DNA of 64,000 nucleotides from Tragulus kanchil (Eukaryota; Chordata; Mammalia; Artiodactyla; Tragulidae). The position numbers were made by a program, and so were the translations under genes. The DNA lies in contig JAIOJX010000005.1 in the NCBI GenBank assembly GCA_022376925.1, positions 155,635,501-155,699,500 on the forward strand, given 5' to 3'. Shown one piece after another: positions 1 through 10,560 of the stretch. The notes under the pieces were generated by a model that saw only the letters and a list, made by a program, of their open reading frames with translations, ran no database searches and had not been told where the DNA came from. Every line of letters starts with the position of its first letter. The first letter of the stretch is position 1.

Positions 1-291
1 TCTACATAATTAAAAGGAATTCATTGGAAGGACTGATGCTGAAGCTCCAATACTTTGAGTATCTGATGTGAAGAGATGATTCATTGGAAAAGAGCCTGAT
101 GTTGGGAAAAAGAGAAGGCAGAAGGAAAAGGGAATGACAGAGGACAAGATGGTCGGATGCCATCACTGAGGCAATCAACATGAGTTTGAGCAAGCTCCAG
201 GAAACGGTGAAGAACAGGGAGGCCTGGCGTGTTGCAGTCCATGAGGTCTCAGAGGCAGACATGACTGAGTGACTGAACTGAACTGAACTGA
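1..291 (+). mobile_element. BovB LINE (RTE) 3' end, truncated by window start
   Basis: This matches the 3' end of the ruminant BovB retrotransposon: the stretch 'ttcattggaaggactgatg', the segment coding the end of the reverse-transcriptase ORF, and the tail of repeated 'actga' units at about 272-291. It is a dead fragment with an internal deletion after 'gctgaagct'. The element probably continues left of the window. The first dozen bases are of doubtful membership. Confidence 0.85.
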
Positions 292-804
292 AGCAAGAGG
301 AAGCCCAGAGGCCACCCCCTTGTGGAAAGAAGGAGGCAGCCGCATGGAGGTGCCTCAGGGCAGTGCCCAGGAGCAAAAACATCCTATAGGTTTGTCTCTG
401 GATGACAGACATATTTCTCTTGCTCAGACCTTGACCTAGGCCAGAGAACAGAGGTCCTTCAGCTAGCGGACTGGATTCATTTTCTCTTGCAGGAAAATCA
501 TATTTGAAAGTCCCCTGCTCCTCCCAGCATCTGTCCGGTCCTGACATCAGGAGTCCATGAGGCTTCCTTACTTCTCTATGACCCGCTCTCTGAAACCTGT
601 CCCAGGGCCATGGTTAGAACATGGCATCTGCTCCAGCAGATGTGAAGTCATTTCCTAGGAATATATCCATGCAGGATAAAACTAGGGAAAGTGTCAAATA
701 CCGAATTACTCAAACAATGCTTTTTCTTCGGGTCACGCGAGGAATTTCCAAACCCAAAGAAGTCATCTTGTCCAATCCCCTGCTTCAGATCCACATAAAC
801 CAGA
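292..804. other. No recognised gene or repeat
   Basis: Unique-looking sequence without a convincing exon, RNA gene or family-level repeat. Short open frames on both strands lack motifs and are treated as chance. Confidence 0.5.
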
Positions 805-1629
805 GTAGGTAGGACCTGGTTAGGATCCTCTCCTTTCTGGTCATGTGATGCCAGTGGCATTCTCAGGGCTCTTTCATCTTTCATCACCTCTAGGATCTCA
901 CATTTACCACTTGCCCTTTGTGCCTGGTCCTTTATGGGGCCAGGAAGACGTGTCCTGATAAGAGGGACAGCCAAGGGAGGTGATGACATCACCAGAAGTC
1001 CACCGCCTCCTCCTACCTCTCACTCCCTTTTAACGGAGGATTGCTGCCTGGAGTCTAACTTAAGTCTTTCTTGCTGCTATAGGAACCCAGGTTCCCTCTT
1101 CCTGTCTCCCTGAGCCAGAGAGGTGCTCATTAGCCTCTGCCTGCCTCCCCCAGCCCCGTTTAACTCCCACCCACCCCCTAGGCTTTTTCTACAAACTCTA
1201 TTTTTTCCCATCCTTTCTCCTATTGGTGCTGGCTCCCCTCCAAACCTGCCAAATCCTTCTTAAATGTAACAGCTAAAATAAGATGCCTGGAGAAGGCCAA
1301 GTGCCGTGGGATGATCGCACCATGTCTTGCATGAGCTGCTTCCTCCTTCCTGGGCCCTGTGTCGGTGGTGGAGGCCGGCCCCTCCCTGAGGATGCGATCA
1401 GGCTCGTGGTCCTATGATCCTGGGTCCCCTTGGGTTTTTTCCTCACCTCCTCACAGACTGGCAGGGCTTGTGCTTCACTTCTGAAAGCCCTGCCTTATAT
1501 TTCACCTGTCCTAAGTGGATTGTTTTCCTAATCCATCAAGCTTCTCCTGAGTTATAGCCGACCTCCCTTGGATGGAGTGTTTTCCTTCTAGTGCTCCAGT
1601 CTAAGCCAGGTTCTAGTTCTGATCTTGCC

Positions 1630-1745
1630 TGTATTCATTTTTTATTCACTCACCCATTTGATCAATAGCTACTTTCCTTCTTTGTGCCAGTCACTCTACG
1701 AGCTTGGGGATAATGCCACGGTACTAAGGCAGTTTCTGGCCTCCG
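1630..1745 (-). repeat. L2-like 3' end fragment (copy in duplication 1)
   Basis: Resembles the reverse complement of an L2 3' end: 'attcactcaccc', then a degenerate 'tgtgccag...ctctacgagcttgggga' where the family reads as shared-size, gap and 'gctggggata'. Old and diverged; a related ancient repeat is possible. Confidence 0.5.
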
Positions 1746-2719
1746 TGGAGATCACAGTCTCAGTGAGGACCACAGAAATGCAACCAGGTCTGCCCCGGTG
1801 GAAGGCCTGCAGAGGCACGTAAGAGGGAGCTGATAGAATGGGAGGAATTTGGCCAAAATAAGCTGTGTTCAGAGTTCAAACCAAATAAACCAAAAAAGTA
1901 GGTACCTGGTTAGGATCCTCTCCTTTCTGGTCATGTGATGCCAGTGGCATTCTCAGGGCTCTTTCATCTTTCATCACCTCTAGGATCTCACATTTACCAC
2001 TTGCCCTTTGTGCCTGGTCCTTTATGGGGCCAGGAAGACGTGTCCTGATAAGAGGGACAGCCAAGGGAGGTGATGACATCACCAGAAGTCCACCGCCTCC
2101 TCCTACCTCTCACTCCCTTTTAACGGAGGATTGCTGCCTGGAGTCTAACTTAAGTCTTTCTTGCTGCTATAGGAACCCAGGTTCCCTCTTCCTGTCTCCC
2201 TGAGCCAGAGAGGTGCTCATTAGCCTCTGCCTGCCTCCCCCAGCCCCGTTTAACTCCCACCCACCCCCTAGGCTTTTTCTACAAACTCTATTTTTTCCCA
2301 TCCTTTCTCCTATTGGTGCTGGCTCCCCTCCAAACCTGCCAAATCCTTCTTAAATGTAACAGCTAAAATAAGATGCCTGGAGAAGGCCAAGTGCCGTGGG
2401 ATGATCGCACCATGTCTTGCATGAGCTGCTTCCTCCTTCCTGGGCCCTGTGTCGGTGGTAGAGGCCGGCCCCTCCCTGAGGATGCGATCAGGCTCGTGGT
2501 CCTATGATCCTGGGTCCCCTTGGGTTTTTTCCTCACCTCCTCACAGACTGGCAGGGCTTGTGCTTCACTTCTGAAAGCCCTGCCTTATATTTCACCTGTC
2601 CTAAGTGGATTGTTTTCCTAATCCATCAAGCTTCTCCTGAGTTATAGCCGACCTCCCTTGGATGGAGTGTTTTCCTTCTAGTGCTCCAGTCTAAGCCAGG
2701 TTCTAGTTCTGATCTTGCC

Positions 2720-2835
2720 TGTATTCATTTTTTATTCACTCACCCATTTGATCAATAGCTACTTTCCTTCTTTGTGCCAGTCACTCTACGAGCTTGGGGA
2801 TAATGCCACGGTACTAAGGCAGTTTCTGGCCTCCG
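2720..2835 (-). repeat. L2-like 3' end fragment (second copy)
   Basis: Identical to the fragment at 1630-1745 because it lies in the second copy of duplication 1. Confidence 0.5.
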
Positions 2836-3047
2836 TGGAGATCACAGTCTCAGTGAGGACCACAGAAATGCAACCAGGTCTGCCCCGGTGGAAGGCCTGC
2901 AGAAGCACGTAAGAGGGGAGCTGATAGAATGGGAGGACTCGTTATAGCCTACAGAAACTATATGGAGGTAATGCCAAGTAAGCTGTGCTTTTAAAAAAGG
3001 AGCAGAAAACAAACCGAAAAAGCCCTCCAAGACTCAGTGTCTCTTTT

Positions 3048-3245
3048 CAAATTAATTTTTACTGGAGTACAGTTGCCTTACAATGTTGTGTTAATTTCGA
3101 CTGTACAGCAAAGTGAATCACGCATACATACACATACACATATGTCCCCTCCTTTTGGGACTTCCTTCTCATTCGGGTCACCACAGCGCGTGAAGCCGCG
3201 TTCCCTGTACCACACTGTATGTTCTCATCAGTCATCTTAGTTCTC
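3048..3245 (-). mobile_element. L1 3' end fragment, antisense
   Basis: Reads as the reverse complement of an artiodactyl L1 3' terminus: a T-rich start with 'actggagtacagttgcc', 'ctgtacagcaaagtgaatca', then 'ttccctgtacca'. It is 5'-truncated and diverged. Confidence 0.8.
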
Positions 3246-4040
3246 AGTATCTTAATGCAATAAAGATTTTTCTCTCACGCACATTCCCTTGTTGGTTGTG
3301 TGCTCCTCTCTACAGAGATCATACCTGCTTCTGTCTTGTGTTGTCAGTGTTCAATAGTCCCAGCTTCCAGACTACTGTGACAGAGAAAGGAGAACTGGGA
3401 ATCTGCCTTTAAATGCCTTGAATCGGAAGAAACCCGTGAGGCTCCTGCCCACACGCCATTGGCTGGTTCTGGTCACGTGGCCCTTGCTTAGGCGCAGGGG
3501 ATGCCGGGTGATAGGGCCTACCCGCAGTCGCAGACAGCGGAGGCAGACTAGTGAATGCATTGCCTCGCCTCTCCTGCACCTGCCGTGACTCAGGTGGCTG
3601 GAACCCAGAAAGAGAAGCTTGGTGAGTCCCCCATCACCTCCGTCCGCCCTTTCTTACCCACCACCTGCCTTCAAAGCAACTCTTTGTCCTAAAGAAGGCG
3701 GCCAGGCCTAGAGGCCTGATATGTTCCACCCAGGGAAGGCCCATGATGGAGGTCCCAGCCTTGCAGCGGTCAGTGGATTTCTGGGTCCAAACCCCGACTA
3801 GCCGTGGGGCTCTTGGCTGAGTGGCCTAGCAGCAGGAACAGGGTGGTCTGGCCATACCCTTGTGTTGGTCTTGGGCCTGTAACGTTCTGTCCTTGCCCCA
3901 CTCTCCATCTGCCTTCCCCAGAGTCTGTATCGGGGAGGCATAGGGTCAAGAAAGAGGCAGTGGGGTCTGGGCCGCGCCCTCCCCGCCCAGGGCAGCCATG
4001 GCCTAGCTCTAGGGATGGCCAGCTCTGGTCCCAGCTGTTC
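3246..4040. other. Mostly unique; possible ancient repeat at about 3395-3540
   Basis: No gene is supported. The part with 'gccattggctggttctggtc' resembles an old mammalian interspersed repeat whose class I cannot settle (L1M-type 3' region is my best guess). The rest shows no recognisable feature. Confidence 0.35.
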
Positions 4041-4215
4041 TGGGACCAGGAGATGAGGGTTTGATCCCTGGTTCAGGAAGAAGCCTTGGAGAAGGAAATG
4101 GCAAACCCACTCCAGTATTCTGGCCTGGGAAACCCCCATGGACAGGAGAGCCTGGTGGACTACAGTCCATGGGGCTGCAAAAGAGCCAGCCATGACTGAG
4201 CAACTAAACAACAAA
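4041..4215 (+). mobile_element. Bov-tA-type SINE, sense, degraded head
   Basis: The Bov-A body is clear: 'ggagaaggaaatggcaaacc', 'cactccagtattctggcctg', 'ggactacagtccatggggct' and the end 'catgactgagcaactaa'. A weak tRNA B-box-like 'gggtttgatccctggttcag' precedes it. The first part of the tRNA head is not clear. Confidence 0.85.
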
Positions 4216-5160
4216 TTTCTAGGTTGCTTCCTACCCTAATTGGTCCTTGACTCCTCTAGTGTCTGGCCTGGCCCCAGCATTGCATTCCCTTCTCCACTGT
4301 GTACTTGAACTGATTTGTTTCCCTGTTTAGATTCCACCTGATAAGGCAACTACTTGGCAGAACTCTGGTGAGGGGGGTGGTGGTGGGCCAGGGCAGGAGT
4401 GGACAGTTAAGTGAAGTATTAATAGCATGAGAAATAGAAATCCTTTACAGGTGGTGGGCCTGTCCCCTCTTTGTCATCTCCAACACAGACCTTCACCCTC
4501 CCACCCCCAAGAGCTGTGTCCTCCAGACAGGTCCTTGGCAATAGGAGGTGGGGAAGGGGGGAAACCATGCATTAAGACAAGCGCCAGCTGCTGCCCTCCT
4601 GGCCTGGAGCTGAAACAAAAGGATAAATAGGCAGAGCTGAGCCCTTCCAGATAGAACAGAATTTTCCAGGAGCTTCCTGCAGGCAAGGCCTGTGTTGCCC
4701 CATCCATCCCAAAATTCAGTGCTGGGAAAGCTCATGGAGGCGGATGTTTGGGTGCAGGCAGGGCCTCGCCGCATCATATAAATCACCCCAAGAAGGCAAC
4801 CAGCTTCTGAGCCAATGGGCTGGACTGACTCCGCCATCCATCCTGGCCCGGCTCACAGAGGCCCTGGGCGGGCAACTCGAGTTCTCTATATGCAGAAACC
4901 AGTTCTGAGGCGGGGAAATAAATAAAATCAGAAACCATAAATAAACTCGCCATCCTTACCATAGGTGAGTAAGTAGTCCCCTGGGGAGCTGGGCTCTGCT
5001 TCCGAGGAGATGATTAAATTCTAAACCAACCCAGCACTGTCCCCCAGAAAAGCAGGGCCAGGACTTGGGGGCTGTGGGAGAGGATAAGAACACACAGTAC
5101 TTTTAAAAATGAAGGGATTTTAGAGTGAGAATCAGAACTTTAAAATTACAGGGGATCGTC
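4216..5160. other. Unique sequence, no gene recognised
   Basis: Contains A/T-rich short runs near 4915-4950 with 'aaataaataaaatcag' and 'ccataaataaactcgcc', discussed as a weak conserved-element candidate. No splice-framed exon can be argued. Confidence 0.4.
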
Positions 5161-5290
5161 CAGGTGGTTCTCAGCCCGGGCCGCAGATTGGGATCACCTG
5201 TAGGACATTTGTAAAGAAAAGCCGGGCTCCTGCCCTCCCTCAGCCCTGAAGACACTGACTCAGGCCGGGTGGGGCCTGAGCTGCTCAGAG
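5161..5290 (+). mobile_element. MER5-like hAT-Charlie fragment
   Basis: Starts with 'caggtggttctcagcccggg', followed by 'agattgggatcacctgtagg', which matches the left half of MER5A-type non-autonomous hAT elements. The right half is degraded. Old fossil with no coding capacity. Confidence 0.65.
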
Positions 5291-5849
5291 GAAGGGCTCC
5301 TGGAACACGCTCCATCCAGAAGCCTCAGGCTCCACAGGTAAGGAACTTGGGGGTTCTGAGAGTGGGGCCGGGGGGTTCCCCCACTCAGTTGAATCATGGA
5401 GCTCTTTTCCCCATACACAGAAGAAATCAAGTTCGTGCAGAGAATGTTCTGTATTTACAATTTGCCCCCCGCCTCCCATAAATGTTTCCTCTCTTTCTGG
5501 CACTGACTGCTGCATGCCTGCCAGTAACCAGTGAGAAGCCAGTATGAACAGGAAGTCTCAGAAGCTGTTGGTCACATCGACTTTGATGACCTAGGTTTTT
5601 TTGGAGGAGGGGATGCCCATGTGCTTAAGCTTGTGTTTTTGTATTATGTTTCTGGCAGACATTTAGTTAAAGGTAGCCTTTCTAGGCAATGGAAGCTCTG
5701 GATAACAAAATCAGGTAGCAGTTCCCTCAAGTCTTTAGAAGAAAGTGGTTAGGTGTAAAGAAATATGGCTCCATCTTTTGACCATCATCAAGGTATCCAT
5801 AACTTAGGTTGTCCTGCCCTCCTAGAGGCTAGAACGCATGCCAAAACTA
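5291..5849. other. Unique sequence, nothing recognised
   Basis: No exon, RNA gene or repeat could be identified on either strand. Confidence 0.4.
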
Positions 5850-6056
5850 GTCCACCAGGCAGTGAATGTCAGCCCCACTGCTAATGAGACAAGTGACCTT
5901 GAATAAGGTAACCAATACCCTGTGTCTTAGTTTCCCCACATGGGGAACACGACTAATAAAAGGTACCCATCTCGCACGGTTGTTCTGAGGACTAAATAAG
6001 CCCGTGTATTTAAGTCTTTCAGTGGCACCTGGTGCTTAGTAATCCTATTAGCTAAA
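5850..6056 (+). repeat. MIR SINE, sense
   Basis: Order of landmarks fits MIR: 'acaagtgaccttgaataagg', 'cttagtttccccaca', 'ggttgttctgaggactaaat', 'ggcacctggtgcttagta'. Degenerate but colinear over about 200 bp. Confidence 0.7.
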
Positions 6057-6139
6057 TAGGACTCAGCGGGGGTGTGGGATAGCAGAGTTAGTCTCTTTAG
6101 AGAGGATGCTTTAGTGAAAGGATTGGTCCTTTATCCATT

Positions 6140-7036
6140 CTTTTTCTTTTTTAAAACCTTTTTAAGAACAGTTTTAGGTTCACAGAAAAACTGAAGGGAA
6201 GGTACAGAGATTCATCCTCTACTCCCATGTGCTCACAGCCTCCCCGTTATCAAGACCGCCCATTTGTTGCCACCAGTGAACTTACACGGACACATCATTA
6301 TTACCTAAAGTCTGTAGTTGGCCTTGGGTTTCACTCTTGGTGCTGCACGTCCTATGGGTTGGACATATGTATTATACAATGGCACATGCCCATCATTATG
6401 GTGTTTTACAGAGCACGTTCACAGCCCTCGAAACCCTCTGTGCGCTGCCTGGTCATCCCTCCTCCCCGCAGCCCCTGGAACCACCCATCTTCCTCTTATC
6501 CCCACAGTGTTGCCTTTTCCAGAATGTCATACAGTTGGAAACATACAGTAGGTAGCTTTTTCAGACTGGCTCCTTTCATTTAATAATATGCATTTAAGTT
6601 TCCTCCACGTCTTTTCTTGGCTTAATAGCTCATTTCTCTTTAGCTCTGAATACTATTTCATTGTCTAGATGTACCAGTTTACTTATCCCTTCACCTGCTG
6701 AAGGGCATCAGTTAGGAACAGAGCTGCTGTAAACGTTCATGTGCAGACTTTTACATGGACCTAAGGTTTCAGTTCCTGTGGGTAAATATCCAGGCCCATG
6801 CTTGCTGGATCGTGTGATTGGAGCATGGTTAGTCTTGTAAGAAACCACCAGGCTGTCTTCCAGAGAGGCTGCACCATTCTGCATTCCCGTCATCAGTGAA
6901 TGAGAGTTTCTGTTGTTCCATATCCTCCCTGGAATTCGGTGATGTCAGTGTTCTGGATTTTGACCATTCGAATAGGTGTGCCGTAGTATCTTGTTGTTTT
7001 AATTTGCATTTCCCTGACAGCATATGAAGTGGAGCA
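6140..7036 (-). mobile_element. Ancient L1 (L1M) 3' region, antisense
   Basis: Reverse complement of an old L1 3' region: 'acagttttaggttcacagaa', 'tccagaatgtcatacagttg', 'gtaagaaaccaccaggctgt', 'tttaatttgcatttccctga'. Non-coding remnant. It breaks at about 7036, where a younger L1 begins. Confidence 0.8.
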
Positions 7037-7117
7037 TATTTTTTTATTGAAGTATAATTGATTTACAATGTGCCAATCTCTGTTGTATAGCAAAGTAACT
7101 CAGTAATATACATATAT
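7037..7117 (-). mobile_element. Younger L1 3' end, antisense, cut by duplication junction
   Basis: 'tttattgaagtataattgat', 'ttacaatgtgccaatctctg' and 'atagcaaagtaactcag' match the antisense 3' terminus of an artiodactyl L1. It stops at the duplication junction; the uninterrupted version is at 8111-8994. Confidence 0.8.
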
Positions 7118-7213
7118 ATTTTTTGGTGAGCCGATGCTTTAGCTAAATAGGAATAGCAGAGTTAGTCTCTTTAGAGAGGATGCTTTAGTGAAAGGATTGG
7201 TCCTTTATCCATT

Positions 7214-8110
7214 CTTTTTCTTTTTTAAAACCTTTTTAAGAACAGTTTTAGGTTCGCAGAAAAACTGAAGGGAAGGTACAGAGATTCATCCTCTACTCCC
7301 ATGTGCTCACAGCCTCCCCGTTATCAAGACCGCCCATTTGTTGCCACCAGTGAACTTACACTGACACATCATTATTACCTAAAGTCTGTAGTTGGCCTTG
7401 GGTTTCACTCTTGGTGCTGCACGTCCTATGGGTTGGACATATGTATTATACAATGGCACATGCCCATCATTATGGTGTTTTACAGAGCACGTTCACAGCC
7501 CTCGAAACCCTCTGTGCGCTGCCTGGTCACCCCTCCTCCCCGCAGCCCCTGGAACCACCCATCTTCCTCTTATCCCCACAGTGTTGCCTTTTCCAGAATG
7601 TCATACAGTTGGAAACATACAGTAGGTAGCTTTTTCAGACTGGCTCCTTTCATTTAATAATATGCATTTAAGTTTCCTCCACGTCTTTTCTTGGCTTAAT
7701 AGCTCATTTCTCTTTAGCTCTGAATACTATTTCATTGTCTAGATGTACCAGTTTACTTATCCCTTCACCTGCTGAAGGGCATCAGTTAGGAACAGAGCTG
7801 CTGTAAACGTTCATGTGCAGACTTTTACATGGACCTAAGGTTTCAGTTCCTGTGGGTAAATATCCAGGCCCATGCTTGCTGGATCGTGTGATTGGAGCAT
7901 GGTTAGTCTTGTAAGAAACCACCAGGCTGTCTTCCAGAGAGGCTGCACCATTCTGCATTCCCGTCATCAGTGAATGAGAGTTTCTGTTGTTCCATATCCT
8001 CCCTGGAATTCGGTGATGTCAGTGTTCTGGATTTTGACCATTCGAATAGGTGTGCCGTAGTATCTTGTTGTTTTAATTTGCATTTCCCTGACAGCATATG
8101 AAGTGGAGCA
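7214..8110 (-). mobile_element. Ancient L1 (L1M), second copy
   Basis: Second copy of the element at 6140-7036, offset by 1,074 bp, with a few single-base differences ('gtcacccctcc' instead of 'gtcatccctcc'). Confidence 0.8.
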
Positions 8111-8254
8111 TATTTTTTTATTGAAGTATAATTGATTTACAATGTGCCAATCTCTGTTGTATAGCAAAGTAACTCAGTAATATACATATATATGCTCTTT
8201 CTAGATATTTTTCATTATGGCTTATCACAGGATATTGAATATCCGATGCTACTT
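8111..8254 (-). mobile_element. Younger L1 3' end, antisense, left part
   Basis: Continues from the T-rich terminus to 'tcattatggcttatcacagg' and 'atattgaatat'. It is interrupted at about 8255 by a Bov-tA SINE and resumes at 8437. Confidence 0.85.
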
Positions 8255-8436
8255 CCTTGGTAGAGATCCTCCTGCCGGACCGCAGTTTGACTCCTGAGTC
8301 AGGAAGATCCCCTGGAGGAGGGATAGGCTACCCATGCCAGTGTTCTTGCCTGGAGAATCCCATGGACAGAGGAGCCTGGCGGGCTGCAGTCCATGGGGTC
8401 ACACAGAGTCGGTCACAACGGAGGCAGCTGAGCACA
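8255..8436 (+). mobile_element. Bov-tA SINE inside L1, sense
   Basis: tRNA-like head 'acttccttggtagagatcct' and B-box-like 'gcagtttgactcctgagtca', then the Bov-A body 'gatcccctggaggagggata', 'ttcttgcctggagaatccca' and 'gcagtccatggggtcacaca'. Inserted into the antisense L1, which makes it younger than the L1. Confidence 0.9.
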
Positions 8437-8994
8437 GGCTGCACATTAGGACCAGGCTGTTCGTCCATTCTAGATGTGGTCGTCTGCATCTACCCACCCC
8501 AGACACCCCATTCGTCCCTCTCCTCCCAGACCTTGGCAGCCACCAGTCTGTTCATTTCTGCAGGTCTGCTTCTGCTTTATAAATGGGCTCACTTGTGCTG
8601 TATTTTAGAGTCCACACAGAAGTGATATATGGTATTTGTCTTTCTGGCTTTCTTCACTTAACATGATAATCTCTTAACTGCATCCTTGTTGCTGCAAATG
8701 GCATTATTTTGTTCTTTTCATGGCTGAGTCATATTCCATTGCATGTATGTACCACATCTGCTTTATTGGTCTGTTGATGGGCATTTAGGTTGTTTCTATG
8801 TCTTAGTTATTGTGATTAATGCTTCTGTCAAAATAGGGTGCATGTATCTTTTTGAATTAGAGTTTTGTCTGAGCGTATTCCCAGGAATGGGATCCTTGAT
8901 CATACAGCAATTCCATTTTTAGTTTTCTGAGGAGCCTCCCTACTGTTTACCACAGTGGCTGCACCAACTTACATTCTCACCAACAGTTTAGGCG
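8437..8994 (-). mobile_element. Younger L1 3' region, antisense, right part
   Basis: Continues the L1 past the SINE: 'ttttagagtccacacagaag', 'ctgcatccttgttgctgcaa', 'gagtcatattccattgcatg', 'tttttgaattagagttttgt', 'accacagtggctgcaccaac'. All are hallmarks of the antisense L1 3' region. Confidence 0.85.
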
Positions 8995-9043
8995 GATGAG
9001 TATTTTATATACTTATTTGCCATCTGAACATCTTCTTTTTTAT
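8995..9043 (-). mobile_element. Ancient L1M resumes after the younger L1
   Basis: 'gatgagtattttatatactt' and 'atttgccatctgaacatctt' are the expected continuation of the L1M broken at 7036/8110. It is cut by the duplication junction and seen whole at 10074 onward. Confidence 0.7.
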
Positions 9044-9059
9044 TCTGCATTCCGTCATC

Positions 9060-9190
9060 AGTGAATGAGAGTTTCTGTTGTTCCATATCCTCCTGAATCA
9101 CGTGTTCTGGATTTTGACCATTCGAATAGGTGTGCCGTAGTATCTTGTTGTTTTAATTTGCATTTCCCTGACAGCATATGAAGTGGAGCA
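9060..9190 (-). mobile_element. Ancient L1M end, duplicated
   Basis: Repeat of 7965-8110 within copy 2 of duplication 3; the first part carries base losses. Confidence 0.75.
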
Positions 9191-9334
9191 TATTTTTTTA
9201 TTGAAGTATAATTGATTTACAATGTGCCAATCTCTGTTGTATAGCAAAGTAACTCAGTAATATACATATATATGCTCTTTCTAGATATTTTTCATTATGG
9301 CTTATCACAGGATATTGAATATCCGATGCTACTT
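9191..9334 (-). mobile_element. Younger L1 left part, second copy
   Basis: Copy of 8111-8254 with identical landmarks. Confidence 0.85.
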
Positions 9335-9516
9335 CCTTGGTAGAGATCCTCCTGCCGGACCGCAGTTTGACTCCTGAGTCAGGAAGATCCCCTGGAGGAG
9401 GGATAGGCTACCCATGCCAGTGTTCTTGCCTGGAGAATCCCATGGACAGAGGAGCCTGGCGGGCTGCAGTCCATGGGGTCACACAGAGTCGGTCACAACG
9501 GAGGCAGCTGAGCACA
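9335..9516 (+). mobile_element. Bov-tA SINE, second copy
   Basis: Copy of the SINE at 8255-8436. No base difference was noticed, which is not expected of two independent insertions. Confidence 0.9.
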
Positions 9517-10073
9517 GGCTGCACATTAGGACCAGGCTGTTCGTCCATTCTAGATGTGGTCGTCTGCATCTACCCACCCCAGACACCCCATTCGTCCCTC
9601 TCCTCCCAGACCTTGGCAGCCACCAGTCTGTTCATTTCTGCAGGTCTGCTTCTGCTTTATAAATGGGCTCACTTGTGCTGTATTTTAGAGTCCACACAGA
9701 AGTGATATATGGTATTTGTCTTTCTGGCTTTCTTCACTTAACATGATAATCTCTTAACTGCATCCTTGTTGCTGCAAATGGCATTATTTTGTTCTTTTCA
9801 TGGCTGAGTCATATTCCATTGCATGTATGTACCACATCTGCTTTATTGGTCTGTTGATGGGCATTTAGGTTGTTTCTATGTCTTAGTTATTGTGATTAAT
9901 GCTTCTGTCAAAATAGGGGTGCATGTATCTTTTTGAATTAGAGTTTTGTCTGAGCGTATTCCCAGGAATGGGATCCTTGATCATACAGCAATTCCATTTT
10001 TAGTTTTCTGAGGAGCCTCCCTACTGTTTACCACAGTGGCTGCACCAACTTACATTCTCACCAACAGTTTAGG
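9517..10073 (-). mobile_element. Younger L1 right part, second copy
   Basis: Copy of 8437-8994; one extra G near 9918 ('aataggggtgcatg' against 'aatagggtgcatg'). Confidence 0.85.
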
Positions 10074-10116
10074 CGGATGAGTATTTTTATATACTTATTT
10101 GCCATCTGAACATCTT
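10074..10116 (-). mobile_element. Ancient L1M between younger L1 and CHR SINE
   Basis: 'tatacttatttgccatctga' and 'acatcttctttt' continue the old L1. The last bases resemble 'ctgaatatcttttg' at 10364, a probable target-site duplication of the SINE. Confidence 0.7.
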
Positions 10117-10366
10117 CTTTTTTTTATTGGTCTTTCATTTATTTATTTTTCATTCATATCTGTTTGTTGGCCTGTGTGGGCCTCCCATTGCAGTGGCCTC
10201 TCCTGTAGCAGAGCACCGGCTCTGGTTGCGTGTGCTCTAGAGCGCTGGCTCGTAATTGGACACACCCATGCAGCTGCTCCGCGGCACGTGGGATCTTCCT
10301 GGGCCAGGAATCGAACAGGCGCCCCTTGCACTGCAAGGCAGACTCTACCCACTGGAGCCCCTGAAT
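10117..10366 (-). mobile_element. CHR-type tRNA-Glu SINE, antisense
   Basis: Landmarks of the antisense CHR family: 'attggtctttcatttattta', 'ggcctgtgtgggcctcccat', 'agagcaccggctctgg', 'cggcacgtgggatcttcctg', 'aggaatcgaacaggcgcccc' (complement of the tRNA B box). Inserted into the L1M. Confidence 0.88.
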
Positions 10367-10560
10367 ATCTTTTGTGGTGAGGCATCTGTTAAGGTCTTTG
10401 GCCCACTTTTTAGTTGGGTTCTTTGTTTATTTTTGAGTTTTTAGAGTTCTTTGTGCATTTGAGAAACAGTTTTTTTTTTTTTTTTTTTTTTAATCAGATG
10501 TGTTTTTTATCATTATTTTCTCCCAGGTTATAAAGGTTTGTCTTTTCATTCTCTTCACAT
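10367..10560 (-). mobile_element. Ancient L1M after CHR SINE, with poly-T run
   Basis: 'tgtggtgaggcatctgttaa', 'ggtctttggcccacttttta', 'gttgggttctttgttta' and 'tttgtcttttcattctctt' complete the antisense L1M. A run of about 22 T lies at 10470-10491. Confidence 0.75.

Larger units (their letters stand above)
805..2937. repeat. Direct duplication 1, period 1,090 bp
   Basis: Copy 1 is about 805-1846 and copy 2 about 1897-2937, both in the same orientation. Single-base differences include 1370 G versus 2460 A and an 'aggcacg/aagcacg' change near 1813/2903. The 1847-1896 tail of copy 1 looks like a garbled reading of the sequence that follows copy 2 (about 2965-3025), which points to a low-quality contig end. 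Apart from an L2-like fragment no gene is seen inside. Confidence 0.95.
6050..8193. repeat. Direct duplication 2, period 1,074 bp
   Basis: Copy 1 is about 6050-7118 and copy 2 about 7140-8193. Copy 2 lacks some 15 bases of 'ctcagcgggggtgtggg' present at about 6061-6077. A filler of about 20 bp (7119-7139) matches neither flank well. Single-base differences include 6288 G versus 7362 T. The duplicated content is mainly an old L1M fragment. Confidence 0.95.
7953..10115. repeat. Direct duplication 3, period 1,080-1,092 bp
   Basis: Copy 1 is about 7953-9043 and copy 2 about 9047-10115. The first 70 bases of copy 2 (9047-9110) have several missing bases relative to 7956-8030, whereas the rest is nearly identical. 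That pattern fits a low-quality contig start. This block overlaps duplications 2 and 4, so 7953-8193 and 9971-10115 each exist three times. Confidence 0.95.

Noticed and set aside
8257..8625. 122-codon plus-strand frame repeated exactly at 9337-9705
   Set aside because: It starts in a Bov-tA and continues into antisense L1. Repetition reflects the duplicated block, not a gene pair.
10117..10366. tRNA-like A and B boxes within SINEs (here and in all Bov-tA and CHR elements) as tRNA genes
   Set aside because: The boxes belong to tRNA-Glu-derived SINE heads; no intact cloverleaf with acceptor stem and anticodon arm is present.
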